In this document: positions 1 through 9,003 of the stretch, one piece after another
Position numbering within the stretch: the stretch's first letter is position 1
Layout: each line of letters starts with the position of its first letter
Source of the DNA: Ponticoccus litoralis
GTDB taxonomy: Bacteria; Pseudomonadota; Alphaproteobacteria; Rhodobacterales; Rhodobacteraceae
Direction of reading: 5' to 3'
Length of the DNA: 64,000 bases
NCBI RefSeq assembly: GCF_039769985.1
Contig: NZ_JBDNCH010000004.1
Location: 248,001-312,000, forward strand
Notes under the pieces: model-generated
Database searches by the model: none
Seen by the model: only the letters and a program-made list of their open reading frames with translations
What the model was told of the DNA's origin: nothing
Translations under genes and position numbers: made by a program

Positions 1-1641
1 GTGTTCACGCCCGACAGCATGGTCACCGGGGATCTCACCGTCGACGCCTGGATCAGCAACATCGAGACCGGCAGCGTCCCGACGATTTCGACCGGCACGG
101 CAACCCTGCCTGTCGAGCTGAGCAACGATGGCGTCACGCTTGCCCCGACCGGCCCGCTGGGCGGTGACGAGGCGGCAGAGCCCAGCACCAGTGCGTTGAT
201 CGACCTCGACCTGACGCTTGCCCTGAACGACGCGGACGGGTCCGAACAGATCTTCACGGTTCTGTTGTCGAGCCTGCCCGACGGGTTCCTGCTGTATACC
301 GGCAGCAGCGCGAGCGATGCGAGCCTTGCCGACATGGCGGTCAACGCCGGCGGTTCGGGCGGTGTCAACACCTGGGTTCTGGCCAGCGGCGGCTCCGCTC
401 TTCCGCCCTATGTCGGCATCCTGCCGCCGCAGAACTGGAGTGGCACACTGGACGACCTCGCACTTGTGGTGAAGTCGGGCGAAACCACGCTGTCCGAGTC
501 CCGCGTGGATATCCTGCCGATCGGCGATATCACGGTCGCCCCGGTGGCCAACGGCCTGACGATGACGGGGACGAATTCCTTCGGTCAGGAAGGGACCATC
601 GTGTCGCTGAACCTCAACGCCTCCATGGTCGATTCCGAGGATGCCTCGGAGACCGCGGCAGCGGATGAAAGCATCGAGACGACGACGCTTGAAATCAAGG
701 GTCTGGGCGAGTTCGCGTCCTTCTACACGGGCACGACGCCGCTGGTCTCGGGCATCAGCTACGATGCCGCCAGCGACACCTATACCCTGACCGGGCTGAG
801 CCAGACCGATCTGGACAACCTCGGGTTCATTCAGGCGCGCGACGCACTGACCGATCAGGACAGCGGCACAGCCGGCGTTCAGATCGACGTGACCGCGCAT
901 ACGGTGGAAAGCGGCGATGCAGGTGCGGTTTCGGCCGACACAGGCACCACCCTTACGGTGAACCTGGGTCAGCAGTTGCCGACCACGGGCGACAACAGCC
1001 TGATCTGGACCGGCTCTGCCATCAACGGCAAGGCGGGCGAGGACACGGTGCATCTGCGTGGCGGCGAAAGCCTGACCGGGGCGGAGCTCGGCACACAGCT
1101 GAGCAATGTCGAAACGCTCGATCTTGGCGTCGCGGGGTCCAACGCGATCACCGATCTGACGCCCGAGCAGGTGCGCGCCATGACCGATGGCGACAACCTG
1201 CTGACGGTGCGGGGATCGGCAGAGGACACGCTGTCGCTGTCCGGCGACTGGACCGACAACGGCGACGGGACCTTCACCGGCACCAGCGCGGGCGAACCGG
1301 ACGTGACCCTCACCGTCGAGGACGTGACGGTCTCGCCGCTGCCCAGCCCCTTCGCCGCGGCGTCGATGATGTCCTTCGGGTTCGGTGGCGGCGCGGAAGG
1401 CTTCGGCCTTGCCTCGCTCGACGAGGGCAAGCTGGCCGACCGGCCCGACGAAGAGCCCGAGACGCTGCGCCTTGACGATCTGATGGCACCGGTGCGGGAG
1501 GAAGAAGACCTGACCGCCGGTCTGCCGGAAGAGACATCGGATGACGGCGCGCAGCCGCAAGGCGACGATGTCCTGATCGGACAGCCGGTGCCGGGCCGCG
1601 TTCTGGAGGACGAGCTTCAGTCCGGCGCCTACGAGGTGTGA
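1..1641 (+). CDS. C-terminal part of a large type I-secreted surface/adhesin protein (partial)
   Basis: The frame is open from the first base, so the N-terminus lies outside the window; the GTG at 1 is probably not the real start. The 546 visible residues are acidic, rich in G, S, T and D, nearly free of Cys and Lys, and read as cadherin/Ig-like beta repeats. A block near residues 385-420 (DLTPEQVRAMTDGDNLLTV, then SLSGDW) matches the pre-C-terminal segment common in large T1SS adhesins. A low-complexity acidic tail follows (about 470-546). Export genes start 5 nt downstream, which supports secretion by that machinery. A role in adhesion or biofilm is inferred from family and context. Confidence 0.75.
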   Translation: MFTPDSMVTGDLTVDAWISNIETGSVPTISTGTATLPVELSNDGVTLAPTGPLGGDEAAEPSTSALIDLDLTLALNDADGSEQIFTVLLSSLPDGFLLYTGSSASDASLADMAVNAGGSGGVNTWVLASGGSALPPYVGILPPQNWSGTLDDLALVVKSGETTLSESRVDILPIGDITVAPVANGLTMTGTNSFGQEGTIVSLNLNASMVDSEDASETAAADESIETTTLEIKGLGEFASFYTGTTPLVSGISYDAASDTYTLTGLSQTDLDNLGFIQARDALTDQDSGTAGVQIDVTAHTVESGDAGAVSADTGTTLTVNLGQQLPTTGDNSLIWTGSAINGKAGEDTVHLRGGESLTGAELGTQLSNVETLDLGVAGSNAITDLTPEQVRAMTDGDNLLTVRGSAEDTLSLSGDWTDNGDGTFTGTSAGEPDVTLTVEDVTVSPLPSPFAAASMMSFGFGGGAEGFGLASLDEGKLADRPDEEPETLRLDDLMAPVREEEDLTAGLPEETSDDGAQPQGDDVLIGQPVPGRVLEDELQSGAYEV

Positions 1642-1645
1642 CGCC

Positions 1646-3785
1646 GTGACCGTCGAAAGGCGCATAACCCGCCCGGAAACGGGCGGGTCCACCGCGCACA
1701 GGGGGTGGACGGAGGCCGTATTGCGCATCGCCGCGCATTACGGCATTGCCGTCTCTCCCGAACGTGTCCGGCTGGACCTTGCCTCGGTCCGCGGATGCGG
1801 ACCGGCTGCGGGTTCTGGCACGCTCTGCGGGGCTTTCGATCCGCGAACCCGACATTCGGCCCGAGGCGATCTCGACCCTGCGCCTGCCCCTGCTGGTCGA
1901 GTTCGACAATGGCGAGATCGGCGTCGTCGAACGGGAAACCGCCGATGGCTTCGGGATTGCGCTCGCCGGCGAGAAGGGGCTGGAAACGCCGGTTTCCCGC
2001 GCGGAGCTGACAGGGCGCCTGCGGCGCCTCTTCGTGCTGCGCCCGCTGTCGGCCCGGCCCGACCGGCGCATCGACGACTATATCGCGCCCTGGCGTCCCG
2101 ACTGGCTGCGCAGCATCGCCCTGGCCGACCTTGCGCCCTACCGGGCGGTCATGGTCGCCTCGCTGGTCACCAACGTGCTGGCGCTGGCCGGGATCATCTT
2201 TTCGATGCAGGTCTACGACCGCGTCATTCCCAGCCAGTCGATGAATACGCTCTGGGTGCTGTTTGCCGGGGTCATGCTGGCCTCGTTCTTCGGCCTGTTG
2301 ATGCGCCTTGCGCGCGGACGCATCACCGACGAGGCGGGCAAGGCCGCCGACCTGCGCATCTCGGACAGGGTGTTCGGCCATGCGCTGCGGGTGCGCAACT
2401 CCGCCCGCCCCCGGTCGACCGGGACGTTCATCTCGCAGGTCCGCGAACTGGAACACGTGCGCGAGATGATGACCTCGACCACCGTATCGGCGGTGGCCGA
2501 TGTGCCGTTCTTCCTGCTGTTCTGCGCGCTGTTCTATGCCATCGTCGGCGGGCTTGTCTGGATTCCGCTGGCCGCCGTGGTCCTGATGGTGGCGCCCGGG
2601 CTTCTGGCCCAGAAGCGCCTGCGCCGCCTGGCCGAGGCCAATACCCGCGAAAGCGCGCTGCGCAGCGCCATGCTGGTCGAGGCGATCCAGGGGATCGACG
2701 ACATCAAGTCGCTGCAGGCCGAAACCCGGTTCCAGAACCTGTGGAACCACTACAACGAGACCACCGCCGGGTCGTCGATGCAACTGCGCGACCTTGTGAA
2801 CAGCCTGTCGTCCTGGGCTCAGGCGGTGCAGGGCGCGGTCTTCGCGGTGGTGGTCTTCTTCGGGGCGCCGATGGTCATGGCGGGCGATCTGAGCACCGGC
2901 GCGCTGGTCGCGGCCTCGATCCTGTCATCGCGGATGCTGGCGCCGCTGACCTCTGTCACCCAGATCCTGAACCGCTGGCAACAGGCCCGGGTCGCCCGCC
3001 AGGCGCTGGATCAGCTGATGGCCCTGCCGGTCGATACCGCCCCGCAGGAACAGCGCATCCACAAGCCGGTGATCCAGGGCGATTTTGCCCTGAAGGACGC
3101 GGTCTTCGGCCATGATCCGCAGACCCCGATCCTGAAGGTCGAGCGGATACGGATCGCACCCGGCGAGCGCATCGCCATTCTGGGGCGCAACGGCGCCGGC
3201 AAATCGACGCTGCTGTCGGGGCTCGCCGGGCTGCTCGAACCCATGGCTGGTGAAATCCGTGTCGACGACGTGGTGATGGGATTGATCGATCCCAACGACC
3301 TGCGCCGCGACGTTGCGCTGCTGGCTCAGGGCGCGCGGCTGTTCCATGGCACGCTGCGCGAGAACCTGACGCTGGGGGCGCCGGATGCCACCGACGCGGC
3401 CATCATGGACATGCTGCGCCGCATGAGCCTTGTCGATTTCGTCGAGCGGCTGCCCGACGGGCTGGATCATCTGGTGCAGGAAGGCGGCCTTGGCCTGTCC
3501 GGCGGCCAGAAGCAGGGCCTGCTCATGGCGCGCATCCTGCTGCGCGATCCCAACGTCCTGCTGCTGGACGAACCCACCGCCGCCTTCGACGAGGTGTCCG
3601 AGGCCGCGATGATCGACATGCTGGGGCGGCTGGGGCCCGAGAAATCGGTGATCGTCGCCACCCACCGCCCGGCCATCCTGCGGATCGTCGACCGCCTGAT
3701 CGTGGTCAGCAACGGGCGCATCGCCATGGACGGCCCGAAGGACAAGGTGCTGGCGCAATTGCGCGGCGGCGAGGCCGCAGCATGA
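1646..3785 (+). CDS. Type I secretion ABC permease/ATPase (LapB-like), frameshifted near the N-terminus
   Basis: Inner-membrane ATP-driven exporter for the upstream adhesin. Translation from GTG 1646 gives the start of a degenerate C39-like domain (GWTEAVLRIAAHYGIAV). The sequence then continues in another frame (DADRLRVLARSAGL) after a shift of about one extra base near 1775-1795. After this come the transmembrane domain (about 2100-2950) and the nucleotide-binding domain with Walker A GRNGAGKST near 3184, signature LSGGQKQ near 3497, Walker B LLLDEPTAAFD near 3560 and a switch His in ATHRP. An alternative TTG start at 1746 would lose half of the N-terminal domain. The stop overlaps the next start by 4 nt. 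I expect the break is a sequencing error, because the rest is intact. Confidence 0.85.
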
Positions 3786-4957
3786 CGGATCTGTCCTTCA
3801 TCGAGGAACGCCCCACGGCCCGGGCCGAACGCCGGCTGGTCTGGCTGGTCTTCGTCATGCTGGCGCTGTTCCCGGGCTGGGCCTGGTATTTTCCGCTGGT
3901 CGAGGTCTCGCGCGGTCAGGGCACGGTTGTGCCCTCGTCGCGCGAACAGGTGATCCAGTCTCTGGAAGGGGGCATCGTCACGGCGATCTCTGTCAGAGAG
4001 GGCGATATGGTCGAGAAGGGCCAGACCATCGCCCGGCTCGACGCCACGCGTTCGGCCTCCAACGTCGAGGAAGCGGCGGCCAAATACCACGCCGCCATCG
4101 CGGCGGCGGCGCGGCTGCGCGCAGAGCTTGACGGTCGCGAGACGGTGGATTTTCCGGTCGAACTCTCGGGGGACGACTTCGACCAGCTGCGCCGCAACGA
4201 ACTGGCCCTGTTCCGTTCTCGTCGCAACAGCCTGCAAGAGGCACTGTCGGGCCTGACCGAGGGTCTGGAACTGACCCGGCAAGAGCTTGATATCACGGAG
4301 ACCCTGCAAAAGAACGGCGCGGCCAGCCGGGTCGAGGTGATCCGCCTGCGCCGCGAGGCCGCCCAGACCGAGCTGGAAATCGCGCGCCTGCAGGCCGATG
4401 CGCGGGTTCAGGCGGGCGAGGAACTGCAGCGCGTCAACGCCGAGGCCGAGGTGCAGGCCTCGGTCATGCGCGGCCGGTCCGACCAGCTTGCACGGCTGGT
4501 ATTCCAGGCGCCGATGCGCGGCATCGTCAAGGACATCGCGGTGACGACCATCGGCGGCGTCGTTCCGCCCGGCGGCAACCTGATGACCATCGTTCCGATG
4601 GATGACAAACTGCTGATCGAGGCCCGGATTTCCCCCCGCGACATCGCCTTCATCCACCCCGGACAAGAGGCGCAGGTCAAGCTGTCGGCCTATGACTACG
4701 CGATCTTCGGCGGGCTCTCGGGCGAGGTGGTGACGATCTCGCCCAACACCGTGCGGGACGAGGTCAATCCCGATCAGGTCTATTACCGCGCCTACATCCG
4801 CACCCAAGAGGATTTCCTGACCAACGAGATCGGCACGCGCTTTCCCATCGTGCCGGGCATGATCGCCACGGTCGACATTCGCACCGGGGAAAAGACCGTC
4901 TGGCAGTATCTCGTCAAACCGTTCAACCGGGCACAGGAGGCGCTTCGTGAAAGATGA
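3782..4957 (+). CDS. HlyD-family membrane fusion protein of the type I secretion system
   Basis: Periplasmic adaptor linking the inner-membrane ATPase to the TolC-like channel. It has 391 residues: a short cytoplasmic N-terminus, one transmembrane helix (about 20-40), and a biotinyl-lipoyl-like half (about 45-85, with the typical LEGGIVTAISVREGDMVEKG). A long coiled coil (about 95-220, rich in E, R, L and A) leads to the second lipoyl half and a beta-barrel domain (FQAPMRGIVKDI onward). The ATG overlaps the ATPase stop as ATGA, indicating translational coupling. Length and architecture are normal for LapC/PrtE-type adaptors. Confidence 0.92.
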   Translation: MTDLSFIEERPTARAERRLVWLVFVMLALFPGWAWYFPLVEVSRGQGTVVPSSREQVIQSLEGGIVTAISVREGDMVEKGQTIARLDATRSASNVEEAAAKYHAAIAAAARLRAELDGRETVDFPVELSGDDFDQLRRNELALFRSRRNSLQEALSGLTEGLELTRQELDITETLQKNGAASRVEVIRLRREAAQTELEIARLQADARVQAGEELQRVNAEAEVQASVMRGRSDQLARLVFQAPMRGIVKDIAVTTIGGVVPPGGNLMTIVPMDDKLLIEARISPRDIAFIHPGQEAQVKLSAYDYAIFGGLSGEVVTISPNTVRDEVNPDQVYYRAYIRTQEDFLTNEIGTRFPIVPGMIATVDIRTGEKTVWQYLVKPFNRAQEALRER

Positions 4958-5017
4958 GACCGCGGGTCGCTTCGGCCCATTTCCAACACCTGACATGACC
5001 GCGAAGAGGTTCACGAC

Positions 5018-5443
5018 ATGACACGATTCGGCGGCGCGCATCGCGCCCTTCTGGCCACGGCCCTCCTGCTTGTTCTGCCCCCGGGCACCGCAACCGCGCA
5101 GACGGCGAACCCGGCCCATCAGCTCGATCCGAAGGCGGGGTTCTCGTCCGAGTCCCGTCGCTACCCGGATATGAACGCGACCTATGCCCGCGAAGGCCAC
5201 GAAGAGCGGATCGCGCGGATCCGCAGCGTGCAGCCGGGCATGTCGCGGCTGGACCTGCAACGGACACTTGGGCGTCCGGCGATCGGCTATCGCGACGGCT
5301 CGCTGGAGTACCACCTGTCGCTGTCCCTGACCGGGCGCGACAGGCTGATCTGCCAATACCGGGTTTTCTTCGACGATGACGGAGCGGTAGAACGCGCTGC
5401 ATGGCGCCGCCCGCAATGCGCAAATCTGATCTGGGCCAGGTAA
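5018..5443 (+). CDS. BamE/SmpA-domain periplasmic protein encoded within the secretion operon
   Basis: 141 residues with an N-terminal signal peptide (RALLATALLLVLPPGTATA). The mature part carries a BamE/OmlA-like segment: RIRSVQPGMSRLDLQRTLGRP followed by beta strands containing YRVFFDDDGAVERAAW. There is no lipobox Cys, so it is probably soluble periplasmic rather than a lipoprotein. A GAAGAGG ribosome site precedes the ATG. It lies 60 nt after the adaptor and 13 nt before the TolC-like gene, so it probably assists assembly of the channel or export of the adhesin. That role is inference, since BamE domains are used in several contexts. Confidence 0.7.
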   Translation: MTRFGGAHRALLATALLLVLPPGTATAQTANPAHQLDPKAGFSSESRRYPDMNATYAREGHEERIARIRSVQPGMSRLDLQRTLGRPAIGYRDGSLEYHLSLSLTGRDRLICQYRVFFDDDGAVERAAWRRPQCANLIWAR

Positions 5444-5456
5444 GGATACTCTCTGC

Positions 5457-6809
5457 ATGATCCGCAATCGACGTTCTGGACAGGGAAACGCAGGACGCAG
5501 GGGTCTGGCGCTGGCCTTGTTGAGCCTGTCGCTTGCGGGCTGTGCGGCGCTGCCCGCGCCCGATGGCATGGAGGCGGCGCTGATCGAGCGCGCCGAAGGG
5601 CTTGCGCCGCTGGCTCCGGCGGAGGGCCGCGATGCCGGGAGCGCGGCGCGCAACGGGCTGTTGCTCAACCCCGCCGTTCGCGAGGCCGCCAGCCGGGTTT
5701 CCGCCAGCGCCGACGAGGTGCGGGTGCAGCGCGCGGTGCTCTTTCCGGCGCTTGGCCTGACGGCGGGCGGCGGGATCGGTGCCGCAGGCAAGGGCAAGCC
5801 CGTTGCCGAGCTGACCGGGTCGCAACTGCTGTTTGACGGCGGCAAGAGCAAACGGGCCGTCAGGATTGCCGATTTCGACATGCAGATCAGCTATGTCGGC
5901 TTCCAGAAAGAGGTCGACGAGGCGCTGATCGCGCTTCTTGAAACCTATGACGACGTGCAGACGCAATCCGATCTTCTGGGCGTCTACCGTAAGCAGTTCG
6001 AGGCACTGCAGGCGCTGGAACAGCGTGTCGCCGCCCGCGCGGCCAGCGGCGCCGTCTCTTCGACCGACGTTCTGGAAACCCGGCGCCGCCTGCAATCGGC
6101 GGCCTTTCTGGTCAACGACACCGAACTGGCGCTGGCCGAGACGCGCGACCGCCTGACGCTGCTGAGCGGTCAATCGCGCGGCGGCAGCATCGACATCGCC
6201 GCGCCCTCCTGCAAGCCGGCCGGGGCAACCGATGAGGTCCTTCTGGCCCGGCTTGAACTGGGGCGCGCGCAGCTGGCACAGGAACAGGCGCAGAATGCCA
6301 TGACCCCGCGTGTCGTTCTCAAACCCGTGGTGCGCGGAGAGATCGGCACCGATACGCTGCCGGTCGGCCTGAACCTCGATGTGCAGTCGGACTTGCTGAA
6401 GGGCGGTGCGCTGGGGGCCCGGGTCCGGGCGGCGGGCAATACGCTTGCGGCGGCCCGGGCGCGGGTCGAGGCGGCAGACCTCGAAGGCAGCATCGAGGAG
6501 CGCGCGCTGCTGCGGTCGCTGGCCGCCGGAAAACAGAAGCGCGCCCTGCTGCACCGCCAGATCGCGCTTTTGTCCGAAACCCGCGATCTGTACCGCAGCC
6601 AGTATCTGGATCTTGGCACGCGGCAGCTGTCCGAGCTTCTGGACAACGAAGAGGAATACTATACCCGCAAGGCGGAACTGGTGCAGCTGCGCTCCGAACT
6701 CGCCAGAAGCCAGCTGCAATGCGCGAGGCGCAGCGGGCATCTGCGCAGCACCCTCGGGCTGGAGGGCACGCGCCTCTACGGCTATCCGCTTGGGGATACT
6801 CGGTTCTGA
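5457..6809 (+). CDS. TolC-family outer-membrane channel of the type I secretion system (LapE-like)
   Basis: 450 residues. A lipoprotein signal with lipobox LSLAGC puts the modified Cys at residue 29. Two repeated TolC-type helical halves follow, with amphipathic helices rich in A, R, L, E and Q. Examples are VREAASRVSASADEVRVQRA near 70-90 and the long helices around 150-235 and 330-430. As an outer-membrane trimer it would complete the export conduit with the upstream ATPase and adaptor. It is the last gene of the operon; a strong palindrome follows at 6850 and the next gene is convergent. Confidence 0.9.
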   Translation: MIRNRRSGQGNAGRRGLALALLSLSLAGCAALPAPDGMEAALIERAEGLAPLAPAEGRDAGSAARNGLLLNPAVREAASRVSASADEVRVQRAVLFPALGLTAGGGIGAAGKGKPVAELTGSQLLFDGGKSKRAVRIADFDMQISYVGFQKEVDEALIALLETYDDVQTQSDLLGVYRKQFEALQALEQRVAARAASGAVSSTDVLETRRRLQSAAFLVNDTELALAETRDRLTLLSGQSRGGSIDIAAPSCKPAGATDEVLLARLELGRAQLAQEQAQNAMTPRVVLKPVVRGEIGTDTLPVGLNLDVQSDLLKGGALGARVRAAGNTLAAARARVEAADLEGSIEERALLRSLAAGKQKRALLHRQIALLSETRDLYRSQYLDLGTRQLSELLDNEEEYYTRKAELVQLRSELARSQLQCARRSGHLRSTLGLEGTRLYGYPLGDTRF

Positions 6810-6849
6810 CCCCGGCCCACCCGGCAAAGGGGGCAGTCGCCGCCGCGCG

Positions 6850-6870
6850 TCGGCCCGGTGACCGGGCCGA
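6850..6870. terminator. Palindrome between convergent operons
   Basis: A near-perfect 21-nt inverted repeat (TCGGCCCGGT / ACCGGGCCGA) lies between the stop of the TolC-like gene and the stop of the convergent IclR gene. It could fold into a GC hairpin on either strand. There is no T-tract, so it may be a bidirectional, Rho-assisted terminator. Confidence 0.5.
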
Positions 6871-6892
6871 TGATCCCCCGCTCCGCCCCCGG

Positions 6893-7708
6893 TCAGCCCA
6901 ACGGCGCGGGATCGTCCAGCGCCGCCCCGGCACCCAGCCTGCGCGAGATGTCGGCAGCCATCGCCACAAGGCCGGCGCGGCAATCCTCTGCCGAGGCGGC
7001 GGAGGTTCCCGTCAGGCGGTGCACGAAGGGGATCGTGACCGCGGCAATCACCCCGCCACGGAAATCGAAGATCGGGGCAGAGATATTCTGCACCCCCTCG
7101 ATGGTCAGCGAGGGCTGGGCGCAGTAGCCCGCCGCCCGCACGGCGGGCAGGTCATCGATGAAGGCCTTGTACTTGTCGCGCGGCTCCTGCCCGGCATCCC
7201 CGACCAGCCTTGCCAGCCTGTCCTCTTCCATCCAGGCGGCCAGCACCCGGCCCGAGGCGGTCTCGAAGATCGGGATATGCGCCCCCGGGCGCACCGAGGT
7301 CACATTGTTGTCCTGACAATCCACCTGCGCAATGACCAGCACGCGGCCCGAATGGATGATGCCGAGATGCATGGACTGGTTGACCTGATCGGCCAGCCTT
7401 TGCATGGCCTCGCCGGCGATCGAGGTCAGCCGTCGGGTCGGCGGATGCCGGTGCGCCAGCTCGAACATCCGCGTTGTCAGGTGATAGCGGTCGTCGTCCG
7501 CATAGAGATCCACGTAGCCGCGCTGCCGCAGCACCATCAGCATGCGAAAGATCTCTGACGTCGTTCGGCCCAGCTGCTTCGCGATCTCGATCTGGGTCAG
7601 CCCCTCGGCGCTGGAGGCCAGCAGTTCGAGAATATCCAGCCCCTTGGACAGGGCGGGCGCGCGGTACTTGTCGTCATCCTGCCGGACATCGGCGGTCTTG
7701 GTTTTCAT
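6893..7708 (-). CDS. IclR-family transcriptional regulator
   Basis: 271 residues. The N-terminal winged helix-turn-helix (about residues 20-85) contains GLTQIEIAKQLGRTTSEIF. An IclR effector-binding domain (about 95-265) follows with MHLGIIHSGRVLVIAQVDC and the C-terminal AVTIPFVHRLTG segment. An AGGAG ribosome site lies 5 nt before the ATG. The gene is divergent from the SBP-like/CaiB pair. A near-palindrome in the gap (7811) is related to one upstream of the sugar ABC operon at 22756, so it probably controls both. IclR proteins usually respond to small carboxylates or sugars; the ligand is unknown. Confidence 0.92.
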   Translation of the reverse strand: MKTKTADVRQDDDKYRAPALSKGLDILELLASSAEGLTQIEIAKQLGRTTSEIFRMLMVLRQRGYVDLYADDDRYHLTTRMFELAHRHPPTRRLTSIAGEAMQRLADQVNQSMHLGIIHSGRVLVIAQVDCQDNNVTSVRPGAHIPIFETASGRVLAAWMEEDRLARLVGDAGQEPRDKYKAFIDDLPAVRAAGYCAQPSLTIEGVQNISAPIFDFRGGVIAAVTIPFVHRLTGTSAASAEDCRAGLVAMAADISRRLGAGAALDDPAPLG

Positions 7709-7810
7709 TGTGCTCCTGCCCGCGAAATCGCGGCCTCTGGTCGGCGTATCTTATCTGCCTGCGCGTCGGGCTGACAACTGCCGACCCTGGATTCTCTAAA
7801 TATAAAATTT

Positions 7811-7827
7811 GCTTTTACTTGTGAAGC
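7811..7827. promoter_or_regulatory. Candidate IclR operator in the divergent gap
   Basis: The imperfect palindrome GCTT-N9-AAGC contains the core CTTTTACTTGTGA inside an AT-rich stretch between the IclR gene and the SBP-like gene. A 13-nt core with one mismatch (CTTTCACTTGTGA) recurs at 22761-22773. The shared core is visible in the sequence; binding by the IclR protein is inference. Confidence 0.45.
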
Positions 7828-7862
7828 CGCAACGCTATCCTGCCGGAAAGAGGAGGACAACC

Positions 7863-9003
7863 GTGGCCGAAACACGCACGCTCAGGGGCATGACCTGGTC
7901 CGACCCGCGGGGCTACGACCCGCTGGTGGCCGCCAGCGCGGCCTTCCGGGACCGCCATCCGAATGTTCGGATCGACTGGGACAAACGCTCGCTTCAGGGG
8001 TTCGAAAGCACGCCGGTGGACGAACTGGCCGCGACCTACGACCTGATGATCATCGACCACCCGCACGTCGGCGAGGTCGTGGCCCGGAACTGCCTGCTGC
8101 CTATCGACCGCCACGGCGACCTGGCCCTGCTGGAGCAACTGGCCTCGGAGACCGTGGGCAAGAGCTTCCACAGCTATTTCTACGGCGGCCACCAGTGGGC
8201 GCTGCCGGTGGATGCCGCCTGTCAGGTGCAGGCAATCCGCCCGGACCTGTGCGACGCCCCCCTGACAGAGCTCTCCGCCGTAATCGCAGAGGCCCGCGCG
8301 GGCCGCGTGCTGCTGCCGCTGCGCCCGCCGCATGTGCTGATGTGCTTCTTCACCCTGATGGCCAACCTCGGCACGCCCTTTCCGGTCAGCCGCGAAATCG
8401 CCCTCGACCCCGCGAACGGGCGCCGCACGATGGAGGCCCTGCAGGCGCTGTCCGACGCCGTGGACCCCTCCTGCCACGGCATGGACCCGATCGCCGCGCT
8501 GGATGCGCTGGCCGATGGCGCGCGCGCCGCGATGATCCCCTTCACCTACCTCTATGCGCCCTACGCGCAGGAAGGCTATCGCCCGAACCGCCTGTCCTTC
8601 CACGACATCCCGGCGGCGGGCCTGTCCGGCCCGCTGGGCTCGGCGCTTGGCGGCACGGGGCTGGCGGTCTCGGCGCGCACGGCGCATCCCGAACTTTGCA
8701 CCGAATTCGCGCTGTGGGTCGCCTCTGCCGGGGTGCAATCGGGCCTTTATACCGCCAACAACGGCCAGCCGGGCAACGCGCTGGCACTGGGCCGATGCGA
8801 CGGTGAACGCCCGCACCGGCAATGCCTACCACCAGACCCGCATGAGCCACGAGGCCGCCTGGCTGCGGCCCCGCCACGCCGGATACATGGGGTTTCAGGA
8901 AGAGGCCTCTCACATCCTGCTCGACGCCCTGACCGGCAAGACCACGCATGACAGCGCGCTGACCGCCCTGCATGCCCGTTTCCTCGAAAGCTTTCCCGCA
9001 TGA
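7863..9003 (+). CDS. Solute-binding-protein-like protein without signal peptide, frameshifted near the C-terminus
   Basis: About 379 residues with the fold signature of ABC extracellular solute-binding proteins (FRDRHPNVRIDWDKRSLQGF, YDLMIIDHPHVGEV, FYGGHQWALPVDAACQVQA). It begins directly with METRTLRGMTWSDP-like sequence (first codon GTG) and has no export signal. GTG 7863 is chosen because AGGAGG lies just upstream. The frame breaks near 8790; the continuation (WADATVNARTGNAYHQTRM to LESFPA) is in the next frame and one extra base explains it. No transporter genes adjoin it; it overlaps a CaiB-type gene by 4 nt. A cytoplasmic ligand-binding or enzyme-partner role is more likely than uptake, but this is inference. 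Confidence 0.8.

Noticed and set aside
969..1430. Long open frames antisense to real genes, here and throughout (for example 3467-5881, 4923-6983, 19525-22692 alternatives)
   Set aside because: High GC removes stop codons on all frames. These translations are Arg/Pro/Gly/Ser-rich, match no family and lie opposite genes with clear motifs.
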